A stretch of 7,850 bases of DNA from CAMBDR01 sp046597185. GTDB lineage: Bacteria > Pseudomonadota > Gammaproteobacteria > Burkholderiales > Burkholderiaceae_D. The translations under genes were made by a program, and so were the position numbers. The stretch is from NCBI GenBank assembly GCA_046597185.1, contig JBKJLF010000262.1, positions 1 through 7,850 on the forward strand, written 5' to 3'. Below are positions 1 to 6,439 of the stretch, piece after piece (position 1 is the stretch's first letter; each line of letters begins with the position of its first letter). Under the pieces are notes generated by a model that was given only the letters and a program-made list of their open reading frames with translations, was not told where the DNA came from and did no database searches.

Positions 1-117
1 TTGGGGCGGCAGATAAACGCTATTCGGTAACGTAAAACTACAATATGAAGGGCATTTTACACTACAACAGCCTACGCTGATTCATCGCAAAAGTGCAATA
101 TACTTACACTCTCTGGA
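1..117. other. Upstream region of the nuclease gene, no gene recognised
   Basis: All three plus-strand frames entering from the left hit a stop within the first 35 bases: TAA at 14-16, 28-30 and 33-35. At most about ten C-terminal codons of an upstream plus-strand gene could lie here, and none is recognisable. The rest is AT-rich and probably holds the promoter of the nuclease gene. No RNA gene or strong hairpin was seen. Confidence 0.5.
99..104 (+). promoter_or_regulatory. Possible -10 element (TATACT) of the nuclease gene
   Basis: TATACT matches the sigma70 consensus TATAAT at five of six positions and lies in an AT-rich stretch just upstream of the nuclease gene. No good -35 box sits 16-18 bases upstream; the best is a weak CTGATT-like match. 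Transcription would start near 111. That leaves only about 7 bases before the ATG at 118 but about 25 before the ATG at 136, which mildly favours the later start. Confidence 0.35.
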
Positions 118-738
118 ATGCACAACGGTAAATTTATGAAAATTTCAAGAAGCCAGCAGCGCGCTGCCCTGCAATTATTAACTGCCCGCAGTTGGAAACC
201 ACGCATCGGCGCGTTGATCATTTTGTCTGTCGCCACCTTCACCTGGTGGCAGCAAGGACAAGTCAAACCGGGGCAAATGGTGAAAGGTGGGGTGTTGCAA
301 GGACAAGTGACTCAGGTTGCCGATGGCGATACCATCACCTTGCAAGACGCCGAAAAACGCGAATACAAATTACGCCTGGCCTATATCGACGCACCGGAAA
401 AAGCCATGCCTTTTGGCAGTGACGCCAAACGTAATCTGGTGCAGTTGGTCGAGCATCAAACGGTTGAAGCCAAAATTGATGATGTGGATAGCTATGGGCG
501 GGGAGTGGCGCGAATTTTTAAGGATGGGCAAGATGTGAATTACGCCCAATTGACCAAGGGCTATGCCTGGCATTACAGTCAATATGCAAAGAAGAGTCAG
601 GATGGCATTGACTACCAACGCTACCAGCAGGCACAGGATACGGCGCGCAGCAAAAAAACGGGGCTATGGAAGGAGGCCAGCCCCACGCCGCCATGGGAAT
701 GGCGGCGGGGGCAACAGCATGTGCAACCGCAGGAGTAG
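118..738 (+). CDS. Thermonuclease (SNase-like) family protein, membrane-anchored
   Basis: This is a staphylococcal-nuclease-fold (TNase) protein, expected to hydrolyse DNA or RNA phosphodiester bonds with Ca2+. Numbered from the ATG at 118 (206 aa), a basic N-terminus is followed by one short hydrophobic segment at about 31-44 with no obvious signal peptidase site. I infer an inner-membrane anchor with the nuclease domain in the periplasm. The SNase domain spans about 58-185. Residues aligning with the S. aureus active site are all present: Asp69 and Asp71 in ADGDT, Arg86, Asp91 and Glu94 in RLAYIDAPE, and Arg128 in YGRG. The C-terminal PPWEWR tail is common in proteobacterial homologues. The start is uncertain: neither ATG 118 nor ATG 136 has a good ribosome binding site, and the longer form is given. 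The gene converges on the cytochrome gene, with 26 bases between the stops. It is probably monocistronic. Confidence 0.9.
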   Translation: MHNGKFMKISRSQQRAALQLLTARSWKPRIGALIILSVATFTWWQQGQVKPGQMVKGGVLQGQVTQVADGDTITLQDAEKREYKLRLAYIDAPEKAMPFGSDAKRNLVQLVEHQTVEAKIDDVDSYGRGVARIFKDGQDVNYAQLTKGYAWHYSQYAKKSQDGIDYQRYQQAQDTARSKKTGLWKEASPTPPWEWRRGQQHVQPQE

Positions 739-764
739 CAATAAACTTGATTCAGCCTTGGCGA

Positions 765-2258
765 TTACAGCGCTGCCAGAAAATTCTGCAAATCCGTTCT
801 GTCCTGTGGTGACAAGCCCATACGGAAGCGCCGGTCGTAGAAGGTGACGATATCCGCCACATTTCTGGCCGAACCATCATGAAAGAACGGCGCACGCGAT
901 TCCAGGGCACGCAAGCTTGGGGTTTTAAAACGCCCCAAATCACGCCATTTCCCCGTCACCAAACCTTGGCCCGGATCGGTTAAAGCCAATGTCTCACCCG
1001 TGGCATTATTTCTGAAGGTGTACAAAGGCATATCCGGCGTGCGACGATTGGCCGCAGCCACGCCAGTGTGAAAAAAGCGCGGTACCGAGCTGCTACCGAT
1101 ATTGGGCGCATTATGGCAACCTGCGCAGGTGGTGCGTTGTTGCTGCACTGGTACCACATCATTAAAGCCTGGCACCTGATCGACTAAAAATGGGCGGTTA
1201 TTGAAAATTTGCTCACCGCGCGCAATCGATGCCTTGGCCTGATCGCTCGCCGACACCGAGCGCGGCACAGGTTGGCCGGGCCGTGGTAGTGCTGCTGGCG
1301 GGGCCAAATTCAACCAGGCACCAAACATGGTCATCACATTGCGGGTAAAGGGTGCTTTGGTTTGATAATCACCACTCAGAAAATCATTGATGCCAAAATA
1401 AAATGGGGTGGTGGTCAAAGCTTGTGGGCCGCCGCGCACGCGCGTTGCATTCAATGCCCCCGCCACGTTATTGCTTAATTGCGCGGTGGTTAACGATTTT
1501 TCAAACTCCACCACAGCCGCCAGTTGCGCAGGCGTTAAACCCGCTTCAAACTGGGCATGCCCGATTACCGCACCAATGGCCTGGACGGTTAAATCGGTAT
1601 CCAGCGGCGCAAAGCACGAAGCGGGGCCACGTTGCAGGATGCATAAAGTGGATTTGGGATCGGCCTGGGTTGCACGACCATCCCACATCACCGAGGTATT
1701 AAAGCGTAAATTGGTGGCGGGCAAAGGGCGGCGGAACATCGACAATTCGGTGGCACTGGCAAAGCCATAGGGGTCTTCCACCCTGGTCAAGGTAAATTCG
1801 GCATTGGCCGGAATGGGCAAGCCAACCCGGATCAAGCCTTTGTTTAATAACATGCTGTAAGCCGCACGCTTTTGCTCCAACGTGGTCACCGCCGCTTTAG
1901 GCGAGTTGCTGCCATCGTTGCTGCGGAAAAGCGGGTCATTACCATTGGAAGCGGTAAACCGTGCTTGCACACTACCTGGGGTAATGCTCCAGCCATCGCT
2001 CTCCTGATGGCAAGTGACGCAAGCGCGGCCATTACCAAAGGGTTGGAAAAACGGATTAGCACGGTTGATGGTGCCCGTGCTGCTAATCGTGAGCGCAGCG
2101 CCACTGCCATTCACTTGCGCTACCGGTATGGAGGGAGGTGGTGGCGGTGGCGGCGTTTGCGCCGCAACATTCTGCGCCAAGCTTGCCAATAAAACGGGGG
2201 GCGTCAGTAATAAGGCCATCCACATTGCTTGGGTCAGTTTCAGGTTAATGGGTTTCAT
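765..2258 (-). CDS. Exported di-haem cytochrome c, cytochrome c peroxidase/MauG-like
   Basis: This is a periplasmic c-type cytochrome of the bacterial di-haem peroxidase superfamily, which reduces H2O2 with electrons from small cytochromes or, in MauG-type members, oxidises other substrates. The protein is 497 aa from the ATG at 2258. An earlier in-frame ATG at 2282 was rejected because AAGGAG sits 5 bases before 2258. Residues 1-34 form a Sec signal peptide, followed by a proline run at about 36-42. Two haem c sites are visible: CVTCH at 80-84 and CAGCH at 378-382. The C-terminal block FKTPSLR (444-450) plus APFFHDGS (456-463) is characteristic of this superfamily. The haem motifs are about 298 residues apart and the chain is longer than the roughly 320-370 aa of classical enzymes, so the substrate is uncertain. 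Cys206 and Cys215 could form a disulfide. The gene has its own promoter region and probably stands alone. Confidence 0.85.
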   Translation of the reverse strand: MKPINLKLTQAMWMALLLTPPVLLASLAQNVAAQTPPPPPPPSIPVAQVNGSGAALTISSTGTINRANPFFQPFGNGRACVTCHQESDGWSITPGSVQARFTASNGNDPLFRSNDGSNSPKAAVTTLEQKRAAYSMLLNKGLIRVGLPIPANAEFTLTRVEDPYGFASATELSMFRRPLPATNLRFNTSVMWDGRATQADPKSTLCILQRGPASCFAPLDTDLTVQAIGAVIGHAQFEAGLTPAQLAAVVEFEKSLTTAQLSNNVAGALNATRVRGGPQALTTTPFYFGINDFLSGDYQTKAPFTRNVMTMFGAWLNLAPPAALPRPGQPVPRSVSASDQAKASIARGEQIFNNRPFLVDQVPGFNDVVPVQQQRTTCAGCHNAPNIGSSSVPRFFHTGVAAANRRTPDMPLYTFRNNATGETLALTDPGQGLVTGKWRDLGRFKTPSLRALESRAPFFHDGSARNVADIVTFYDRRFRMGLSPQDRTDLQNFLAAL

Positions 2259-2263
2259 TTTTT

Positions 2264-2269
2264 CTCCTT
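2264..2269 (-). promoter_or_regulatory. Ribosome binding site fixing the cytochrome start
   Basis: Read on the minus strand this is AAGGAG, five bases before the ATG at 2258. It selects that codon over the in-frame ATG at 2282, which lies upstream of the site and would add eight residues in front of an otherwise typical signal peptide. Confidence 0.85.
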
Positions 2270-2336
2270 GTGCCAATTGCATGGTTTGTGTAACGAATAA
2301 AGGGCCTCAATAACAAGGTGCTTCAACATGGAAACC

Positions 2337-2342
2337 ATTATA
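2337..2342 (-). promoter_or_regulatory. Likely -10 element (TATAAT) of the cytochrome gene
   Basis: Minus-strand reading gives a perfect TATAAT, 78 bases upstream of the start codon, with transcription expected near 2330. The -35 position falls in a T-run and matches the consensus poorly, so expression may need an activator or be weak. A 7-base inverted-repeat arm (2332-2338) overlaps this box. Confidence 0.55.
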
Positions 2343-2424
2343 CGCGCCAATTGTGGGGAAAAAAAGGAGAAAAGTTGCTGATTAGAATTGAATTGTATCG
2401 GTTAGGTCTGGGCCAGTGCAAAGC

Positions 2425-3777
2425 TTAATCCTGGCGCTCAATGCCGTTTAACACCCTGAAGCACAGCAGCACACCCAGCACGCCAAAAATCACCGCACCC
2501 AGGCCAAAGCCCGCCAATATGCCAATCGCACCATAATATTTCCCACCCAACCAAACAAAAGGAATCACCCCCAAGGTAGAGCGCGCCCAATTGAGCATGG
2601 TGGAATAAAAAGCAAAACCCAAATTATTGAAAGCGGCATTGGCAACAAACAAACAGCCATTAAAAAGAAAGCTGGCCGAAACCGCATAGCAAAAGAACAC
2701 AATCAACTCACGCCCCAGCCCACGCGCGCCAAAGCCATCTGCAATCATGCCACTGCCCAGAGCCAGCACCAACCACACCAGCGCCACATACACCAGGGTG
2801 ACGGTCAGGCTATCGCGCATCACGCCGCGCAGGCGGTCGAAGCGCTTGGCCCCCAGATTTTGGCCAATGATCGGGCCAATCGCACCGGAGAGTGCAAAAA
2901 TGCCACAAAACGCCATCGGAATCAAACGCCCGATTACTGCCCAGCCAGCCACAGCATCATCGCCATATGGCGCAATCGCCGCCGTCACCACGGTATTGCC
3001 AACTGGGGTAGCTACCTGGGTTAACATGGCGGGGACCGCGATGGCCAAAAAAGGCCGCCATTCGCGCTGCAATACGGCTAAATGCGGCCACGTATACAAG
3101 CGATGGCGACGCAAACTATGCGCCCCCCCCAATATCATTGCCAGACGCGCCAACACATTCGCATACGCCGCGCCATCCAAACCCCAACCAAAGCCAAAAA
3201 TAAACAAAGGATCAAGGATTGCGGTCGCGATGCCAGCGCTCAAAGTAACGTACATCGCGCTTTTTGCATCACCCAAAGCGCGTAGCAAGCCGCCAAACGC
3301 CATACCCAAACCGAGTAAAGGTATAGACGGCAGCACAATGAGCATAAAACGGCGCGCGTAGTCTGCGGTAATCCCGCGTGCGCCCAGAGCATGCAGCACC
3401 TGCGCCAAAAACGGGGCCAGCAGTAACGCCAACACGGCCATGCTCATACCCATCACCAAAAGCGACGCCCCGGCCAACTCGCAAGCGCTTTGGCGATTGC
3501 CAGTGCCCAAAGCGCGCGAAGTGAGCGCAGTAGCGGCAATCGATAAACCGATACCGATCGAGGTAAAGAAAAACAAAATCGTACCCGCATACCCCACCGC
3601 AGCCGCCAATTCTTGCTGCCCCAGGCGCGAAATATAGTACAGATTCAGCACATCCACCACAAACAAGGCCAGCAAACCGACCGAACCAGTCGCACTCATC
3701 ACCAACACATGGCGCATGGTAGACCCACTGACAAATTTGGCGTTCGCTAGCGCCGGACTCACTTCAACACGACTCAT
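2425..3777 (-). CDS. MATE family efflux transporter
   Basis: This is an inner-membrane antiporter of the multidrug and toxic compound extrusion family, expected to export cationic drugs or metabolites using a Na+ or H+ gradient. The 450 aa length is typical. Hydrophobic segments run throughout, consistent with the family's 12 helices in two homologous halves. The N-terminal half includes LYYISRLGQQELAAAVGYAG (47-66), with the usual loop LTSRALGTGNR at 85-95. The C-terminal half carries the matching loop GPIIGQNLGAKRFDRLRGVM (301-320), a strong family signature. The start at 3777 follows GGGAG at 3783-3787 with 5 bases spacing. It lies 52 bases downstream of the Sel1 gene on the same strand, with no visible promoter or terminator between them, so co-transcription is likely. 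The substrate cannot be read from the sequence, and I do not assign a NorM or DinF name. Confidence 0.92.
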   Translation of the reverse strand: MSRVEVSPALANAKFVSGSTMRHVLVMSATGSVGLLALFVVDVLNLYYISRLGQQELAAAVGYAGTILFFFTSIGIGLSIAATALTSRALGTGNRQSACELAGASLLVMGMSMAVLALLLAPFLAQVLHALGARGITADYARRFMLIVLPSIPLLGLGMAFGGLLRALGDAKSAMYVTLSAGIATAILDPLFIFGFGWGLDGAAYANVLARLAMILGGAHSLRRHRLYTWPHLAVLQREWRPFLAIAVPAMLTQVATPVGNTVVTAAIAPYGDDAVAGWAVIGRLIPMAFCGIFALSGAIGPIIGQNLGAKRFDRLRGVMRDSLTVTLVYVALVWLVLALGSGMIADGFGARGLGRELIVFFCYAVSASFLFNGCLFVANAAFNNLGFAFYSTMLNWARSTLGVIPFVWLGGKYYGAIGILAGFGLGAVIFGVLGVLLCFRVLNGIERQD

Positions 3778-3829
3778 TCCCGCTCCCGATGTTTGTGCCC
3801 GATTGCAGGCCCGCTACGACTTACCCACA

Positions 3830-4519
3830 CTATTTGGCCTTGGTGGCCCACATGGCCGCGTTTTGCGCATTCGCCTCTTGCCCAAGTTCACCATTTTTAT
3901 ACGCTTTGGCGACCCGTTTTATGGCATCCACATCACCCGCCTCGGCGGCGCGCTTATACCAACGCCAAGCCTGGGTCGGATCAGCGCCGCCGCCTTCGCC
4001 CAACTCCAGCATAATCGCCAAATTGTATTGCGCCAAAACATGGCCGCGATCCGCCGCGCGCCGATACAGCAGCAGCGCCTGCTTCTGGTCTTTGATCACG
4101 CCCTGACCTTCGCTATACAGCGTAGCCAAATTGCTCATCGAATCCATATCGCCCAATTCGGCCGCCTTGCGGTAAATTTTGGCGGCCAGTGTGGCATCTT
4201 TTTCCACGCCATCGCCTTTGGCAACCATAATGCCCAAATTATAGAGCGCATCGGTATTGCCTTGTTCGCCCGATTTGCGATACAGTTCCACCGCCGTGGC
4301 GCGATTTTTGGGCACGCCCCAGCCATTGTCAAACATGGTACCCAAATAATATTGCGCATTCACATTGCCTTTGTCAGCCAGCGGTTTTAATTCTTTATAT
4401 GCCACCGTGAAGTCTTCGGCGAAATACGCCAAAATACCATTATGAAAGCCCGCCTGGGCGCTACCCATACACATCACGCACGCCGTGCAGGCCAAAATAC
4501 CGATCCACCATTTACGCAT
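3830..4519 (-). CDS. Exported Sel1-like repeat (TPR-related) protein
   Basis: This 229-aa protein has a Sec signal peptide (about 1-23, ending in SAQA before Gly24), so it is probably periplasmic. The mature part is almost entirely Sel1-like repeats, helix-turn-helix units that form scaffolds for protein contacts. Four units fall in an exact 36-residue register at about 53-88, 89-124, 125-160 and 161-196. A degenerate unit covers 197-229 and a half-unit precedes the first. Each has the Sel1 pattern of a small residue plus LG/LA, a G-x-G or G-W-G turn, then A-x-x-(L/I/W)-Y-(R/K)-(R/K)-(A/S). No catalytic residues are evident. The start at 4519 follows AGGGAG (4525-4530) and a good promoter. 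It is the first gene of a likely operon with the MATE transporter. The partner protein is unknown, and nothing visible ties it to the divergent DUF1800 gene beyond adjacency. Confidence 0.88.
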   Translation of the reverse strand: MRKWWIGILACTACVMCMGSAQAGFHNGILAYFAEDFTVAYKELKPLADKGNVNAQYYLGTMFDNGWGVPKNRATAVELYRKSGEQGNTDALYNLGIMVAKGDGVEKDATLAAKIYRKAAELGDMDSMSNLATLYSEGQGVIKDQKQALLLYRRAADRGHVLAQYNLAIMLELGEGGGADPTQAWRWYKRAAEAGDVDAIKRVAKAYKNGELGQEANAQNAAMWATKAK

Positions 4520-4554
4520 CGCATCTCCCTTTTTTTCAACTTCCCGTTGCCAAT

Positions 4555-4583
4555 ATCATACAGCAGCCCCTCGCCTGTTACAA
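4555..4583 (-). promoter_or_regulatory. Sigma70-type promoter of the Sel1-MATE operon
   Basis: Read on the minus strand, TTGTAA (-35, at 4578-4583) is followed by a 17-base spacer and TATGAT (-10, at 4555-4560). That is four of six and five of six consensus matches at ideal spacing. Transcription would start near 4548, giving a leader of about 28 bases that contains the ribosome binding site at 4525-4530. Confidence 0.65.
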
Positions 4584-4607
4584 TTTCTCAGAGAGCAAAA
4601 TTCGAAC

Positions 4608-4636
4608 TTGATAATAATGTAGCAATTCCTTACGCT
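4608..4636 (+). promoter_or_regulatory. Tentative promoter of the DUF1800-DUF1501 pair
   Basis: TTGATA (4608-4613, five of six matches to TTGACA) is followed by a 17-base spacer and TACGCT (4631-4636, only three of six matches). It is the best arrangement I see upstream of the DUF1800 gene. The -10 box is poor, so the true promoter may differ or need an activator. It is divergent from the Sel1 promoter. Confidence 0.3.
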
Positions 4637-4710
4637 TTTTACCAAACAAAGCTGGCAAAAATCAACATAAGCTACGATGATAGCACCAAGCCAACCCCAC
4701 CCTCATGTTT

Positions 4711-4714
4711 GGAG
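4711..4714 (+). promoter_or_regulatory. Ribosome binding site fixing the DUF1800 start
   Basis: GGAG lies 5 bases before the ATG at 4720 and inside the coding sequence that would result from the in-frame ATG at 4705, so 4720 is preferred. The seven bases TTTGGAG here are identical to those before the DUF1501 start. Confidence 0.8.
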
Positions 4715-4719
4715 TCCCC

Positions 4720-6369
4720 ATGCCACCTGATTTTTTTCGCAATTGCGCCCTGATTTGCCTGATCGGCGGTATTGCCGCATCCAGGCTCACTCTGGCGGGC
4801 GAAGCGAGCGCCCCGACTGCCCCGACTGCATCCACTGCAGCAGTTGCACCAACCGCACCCATTGCCGCCCTGCCTCGACTCAGCACCGAGCAGCAAGCCT
4901 TACACGTATTAAATCGCCTGGGCTATGGCCCGAAACCAGGCGATGTGGACTATGTACAAAGAATTGGGGTAGCGGCGTATATTCAACGCCAATTGCAGCC
5001 GGAATCCATCGCCCTGCCCGCAAAACTGGAACAACGACTGGCGCAACTGGAAACCCAGCAAGCCAGCAGCGGCCAAATGCTGAGCGACTTCCGGCAAGCG
5101 CGCCAGGCCGCCAAAAACGGCAATGCAGAAGATAAACAACAAGCCAAGGAAGACACCATCCATGCAGCCGAGCAACGCGCCATGGCAAGGCTGGTACGCG
5201 CCATCGACAGCCCGCGCCAACTGGAAGAAGTCATGGTCGATTTCTGGTTCAACCATTTTAATGTGTTTGCAGGCAAAGGTTTGGATCGGGCCTTAATTAC
5301 CAGCTACGAGCGCGATGCGATTCGCCCCTATGTGATGGGTAATTTTCGCCAATTATTGGGTGCCACCGCAAAACATCCGGCCATGTTGTTTTATCTGGAT
5401 AACTGGCTTTCCACCAAAGCCGACTATACCGCACCCAAGGCCAGGCGTTTGGGGCTGGCACCGCAAAAAAACAAAGCCAGTGGTTTAAATGAAAACTATG
5501 CGCGCGAATTAATGGAATTGCACACCCTGGGGGTAGATGGTGGTTACACCCAGCAAGACGTGACCGAGTTGGCGCGCATCTTCACCGGTTGGACCTTTGC
5601 CGCCCGTGGCGATACCCAGCGCAACGATTTATTTCAGTTTGACCCGCAGCGGCATGACAACGGCACCAAATCCTGGTTAGGCAAAAGCGTGTCACCCAAT
5701 GGTCGGCAAGAAGGCGAATTTGCGCTTGACGTGTTGGCGCAGCACCCCTCCACCGCCAAATTTATCAGCTATAAATTGGCGCAATATTTTGTGCAAGACC
5801 AGCCCGACCCCAAGTTGGTGGAACGGCTGGCGCGCCAGTTTACCGACAGCCATGGTGAAATTCGCCCGGTCTTAAAAACCCTGTTCGCCAGCCCCGAATT
5901 TTTAAACGCCAGCAACAGCAAATTCAAAACCCCTTACCAATTTGTGATTTCGTCCGCACGTGCCGCCAACACGCCGATAGAAAATATCCGCCCTTTGCTA
6001 GGCACACTGCAACAACTTGGCATGCCGCTATACGGTAGCCCGACCCCGGATGGCTATAAAAACACCGAAACAGCATGGCTCACGCCGGACGCGCTGAGCC
6101 GCCGGATTCAATTTGCCACCGCCCTGGCGACGGGCCGTTTGCCACTGGCGCAAGAGTCAAAACATCAAAAACTGGGCAAAAAGCAATTGGAACGTCAAGC
6201 CATACCAAGCGAGCAACCCTTAGCACAAAGCCAGATCCTGCAAGCCAAGGATTTATTGAACACACTGGGTAGCAGTATTTCGCCGGGCACGCGGGAATTC
6301 ATCACTGGGCAACCCGCCGCCATGCGTGCCGCCCTGGTGCTGGGCAGCCCGGACTTTATGCGCCATTAA
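4720..6369 (+). CDS. DUF1800 family exported protein
   Basis: This is a member of the uncharacterised DUF1800 family (549 aa from ATG 4720). The first 27 or so residues look like a Sec signal peptide, followed by a low-complexity Ala/Pro/Thr linker at about 31-52 that includes two identical 9-base units at 4810-4827. Family hallmarks in order, numbered from M1 at 4720, are: LNRLGYGPKPGDV (64-76); a charged helical stretch at about 100-160; LEEVMVDFWFNHFNVF (168-183); RPYVMGNFRQLLGATAKHPA (202-221) and FYLDN (224-228); the most conserved core LNENYARELMELHTLGVDGG (256-275) continuing through GYTQQDVTELARIFTGW; and FDPQRHDNGTKSWLG (307-321). No reaction is established for the family. It is first in a two-gene unit with the DUF1501 gene, an association seen in many bacteria. 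I infer a secreted or periplasmic partner of DUF1501. Confidence 0.9.
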   Translation: MPPDFFRNCALICLIGGIAASRLTLAGEASAPTAPTASTAAVAPTAPIAALPRLSTEQQALHVLNRLGYGPKPGDVDYVQRIGVAAYIQRQLQPESIALPAKLEQRLAQLETQQASSGQMLSDFRQARQAAKNGNAEDKQQAKEDTIHAAEQRAMARLVRAIDSPRQLEEVMVDFWFNHFNVFAGKGLDRALITSYERDAIRPYVMGNFRQLLGATAKHPAMLFYLDNWLSTKADYTAPKARRLGLAPQKNKASGLNENYARELMELHTLGVDGGYTQQDVTELARIFTGWTFAARGDTQRNDLFQFDPQRHDNGTKSWLGKSVSPNGRQEGEFALDVLAQHPSTAKFISYKLAQYFVQDQPDPKLVERLARQFTDSHGEIRPVLKTLFASPEFLNASNSKFKTPYQFVISSARAANTPIENIRPLLGTLQQLGMPLYGSPTPDGYKNTETAWLTPDALSRRIQFATALATGRLPLAQESKHQKLGKKQLERQAIPSEQPLAQSQILQAKDLLNTLGSSISPGTREFITGQPAAMRAALVLGSPDFMRH

Positions 6370-6413
6370 TTTCAGGCATTAAATTAAGACATTAAATTCT
6401 GGCATTCATTTGC
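6362..6413 (+). repeat. Four imperfect 13-base tandem repeats
   Basis: Units begin at 6362, 6375, 6388 and 6401, and each is close to GGCATTAAATTCN. Units 2 and 3 agree at 10 of 13 positions. Units 1 and 4 are more diverged but keep the CATT core at the same phase. Unit 1 includes the last sense codon and the TAA stop of the DUF1800 gene. The array fills most of the 70-base gap before the DUF1501 gene. Confidence 0.75.
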
Positions 6414-6429
6414 CGCCGCAAACCATTTT

Positions 6430-6433
6430 GGAG
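6430..6433 (+). promoter_or_regulatory. Ribosome binding site fixing the DUF1501 start
   Basis: GGAG, within TTTGGAGA, lies 6 bases before the ATG at 6440. It selects that codon over the in-frame ATG at 6410, which would put ten extra residues in front of the twin-arginine motif and which itself lies in the repeat array. Confidence 0.85.
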
Positions 6434-6439
6434 ACTTTT

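Larger units (their letters stand above)
2259..2424. other. Intergenic region between the MATE and cytochrome genes
   Basis: These 166 bases hold the leader and promoter of the cytochrome gene and the 3' flank of the MATE gene. On the plus strand there is a purine-rich tract at about 2355-2374, which reads as a pyrimidine and T-rich tract on the transcribed minus strand. No stable hairpin precedes that T run, so I do not call a rho-independent terminator for the MATE operon. Confidence 0.5.

Noticed and set aside
2747..3361. Plus-strand 204-codon open frame opposite the MATE gene
   Set aside because: Composition is Ala/Pro/Arg-rich as expected for the complement of a membrane protein gene, and it has no family features. 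The minus strand encodes a complete MATE protein.
3716..4390. Plus-strand 224-codon open frame opposite the Sel1 gene and the MATE gene start
   Set aside because: Its internal periodicity mirrors the 36-residue Sel1 repeats on the opposite strand. It has no ribosome binding site and resembles no family. The Sel1 reading has a signal peptide, promoter and ribosome binding site.
4598..4609. Near-palindrome around TTCGAA as an operator in the Sel1-DUF1800 divergent region
   Set aside because: It is imperfect, short and matches no regulator site I can name, so chance is an adequate explanation.
4810..4836. 9-base direct duplication encoding Ala-Pro-Thr near the DUF1800 N-terminus
   Set aside because: It is a short low-complexity linker after the signal peptide, which is common in exported proteins and not worth a separate finding.
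6362..6413. The tandem repeats as a CRISPR array
   Set aside because: Units are 13 bases, directly abutting and imperfect, with no spacers, no leader and no cas genes.
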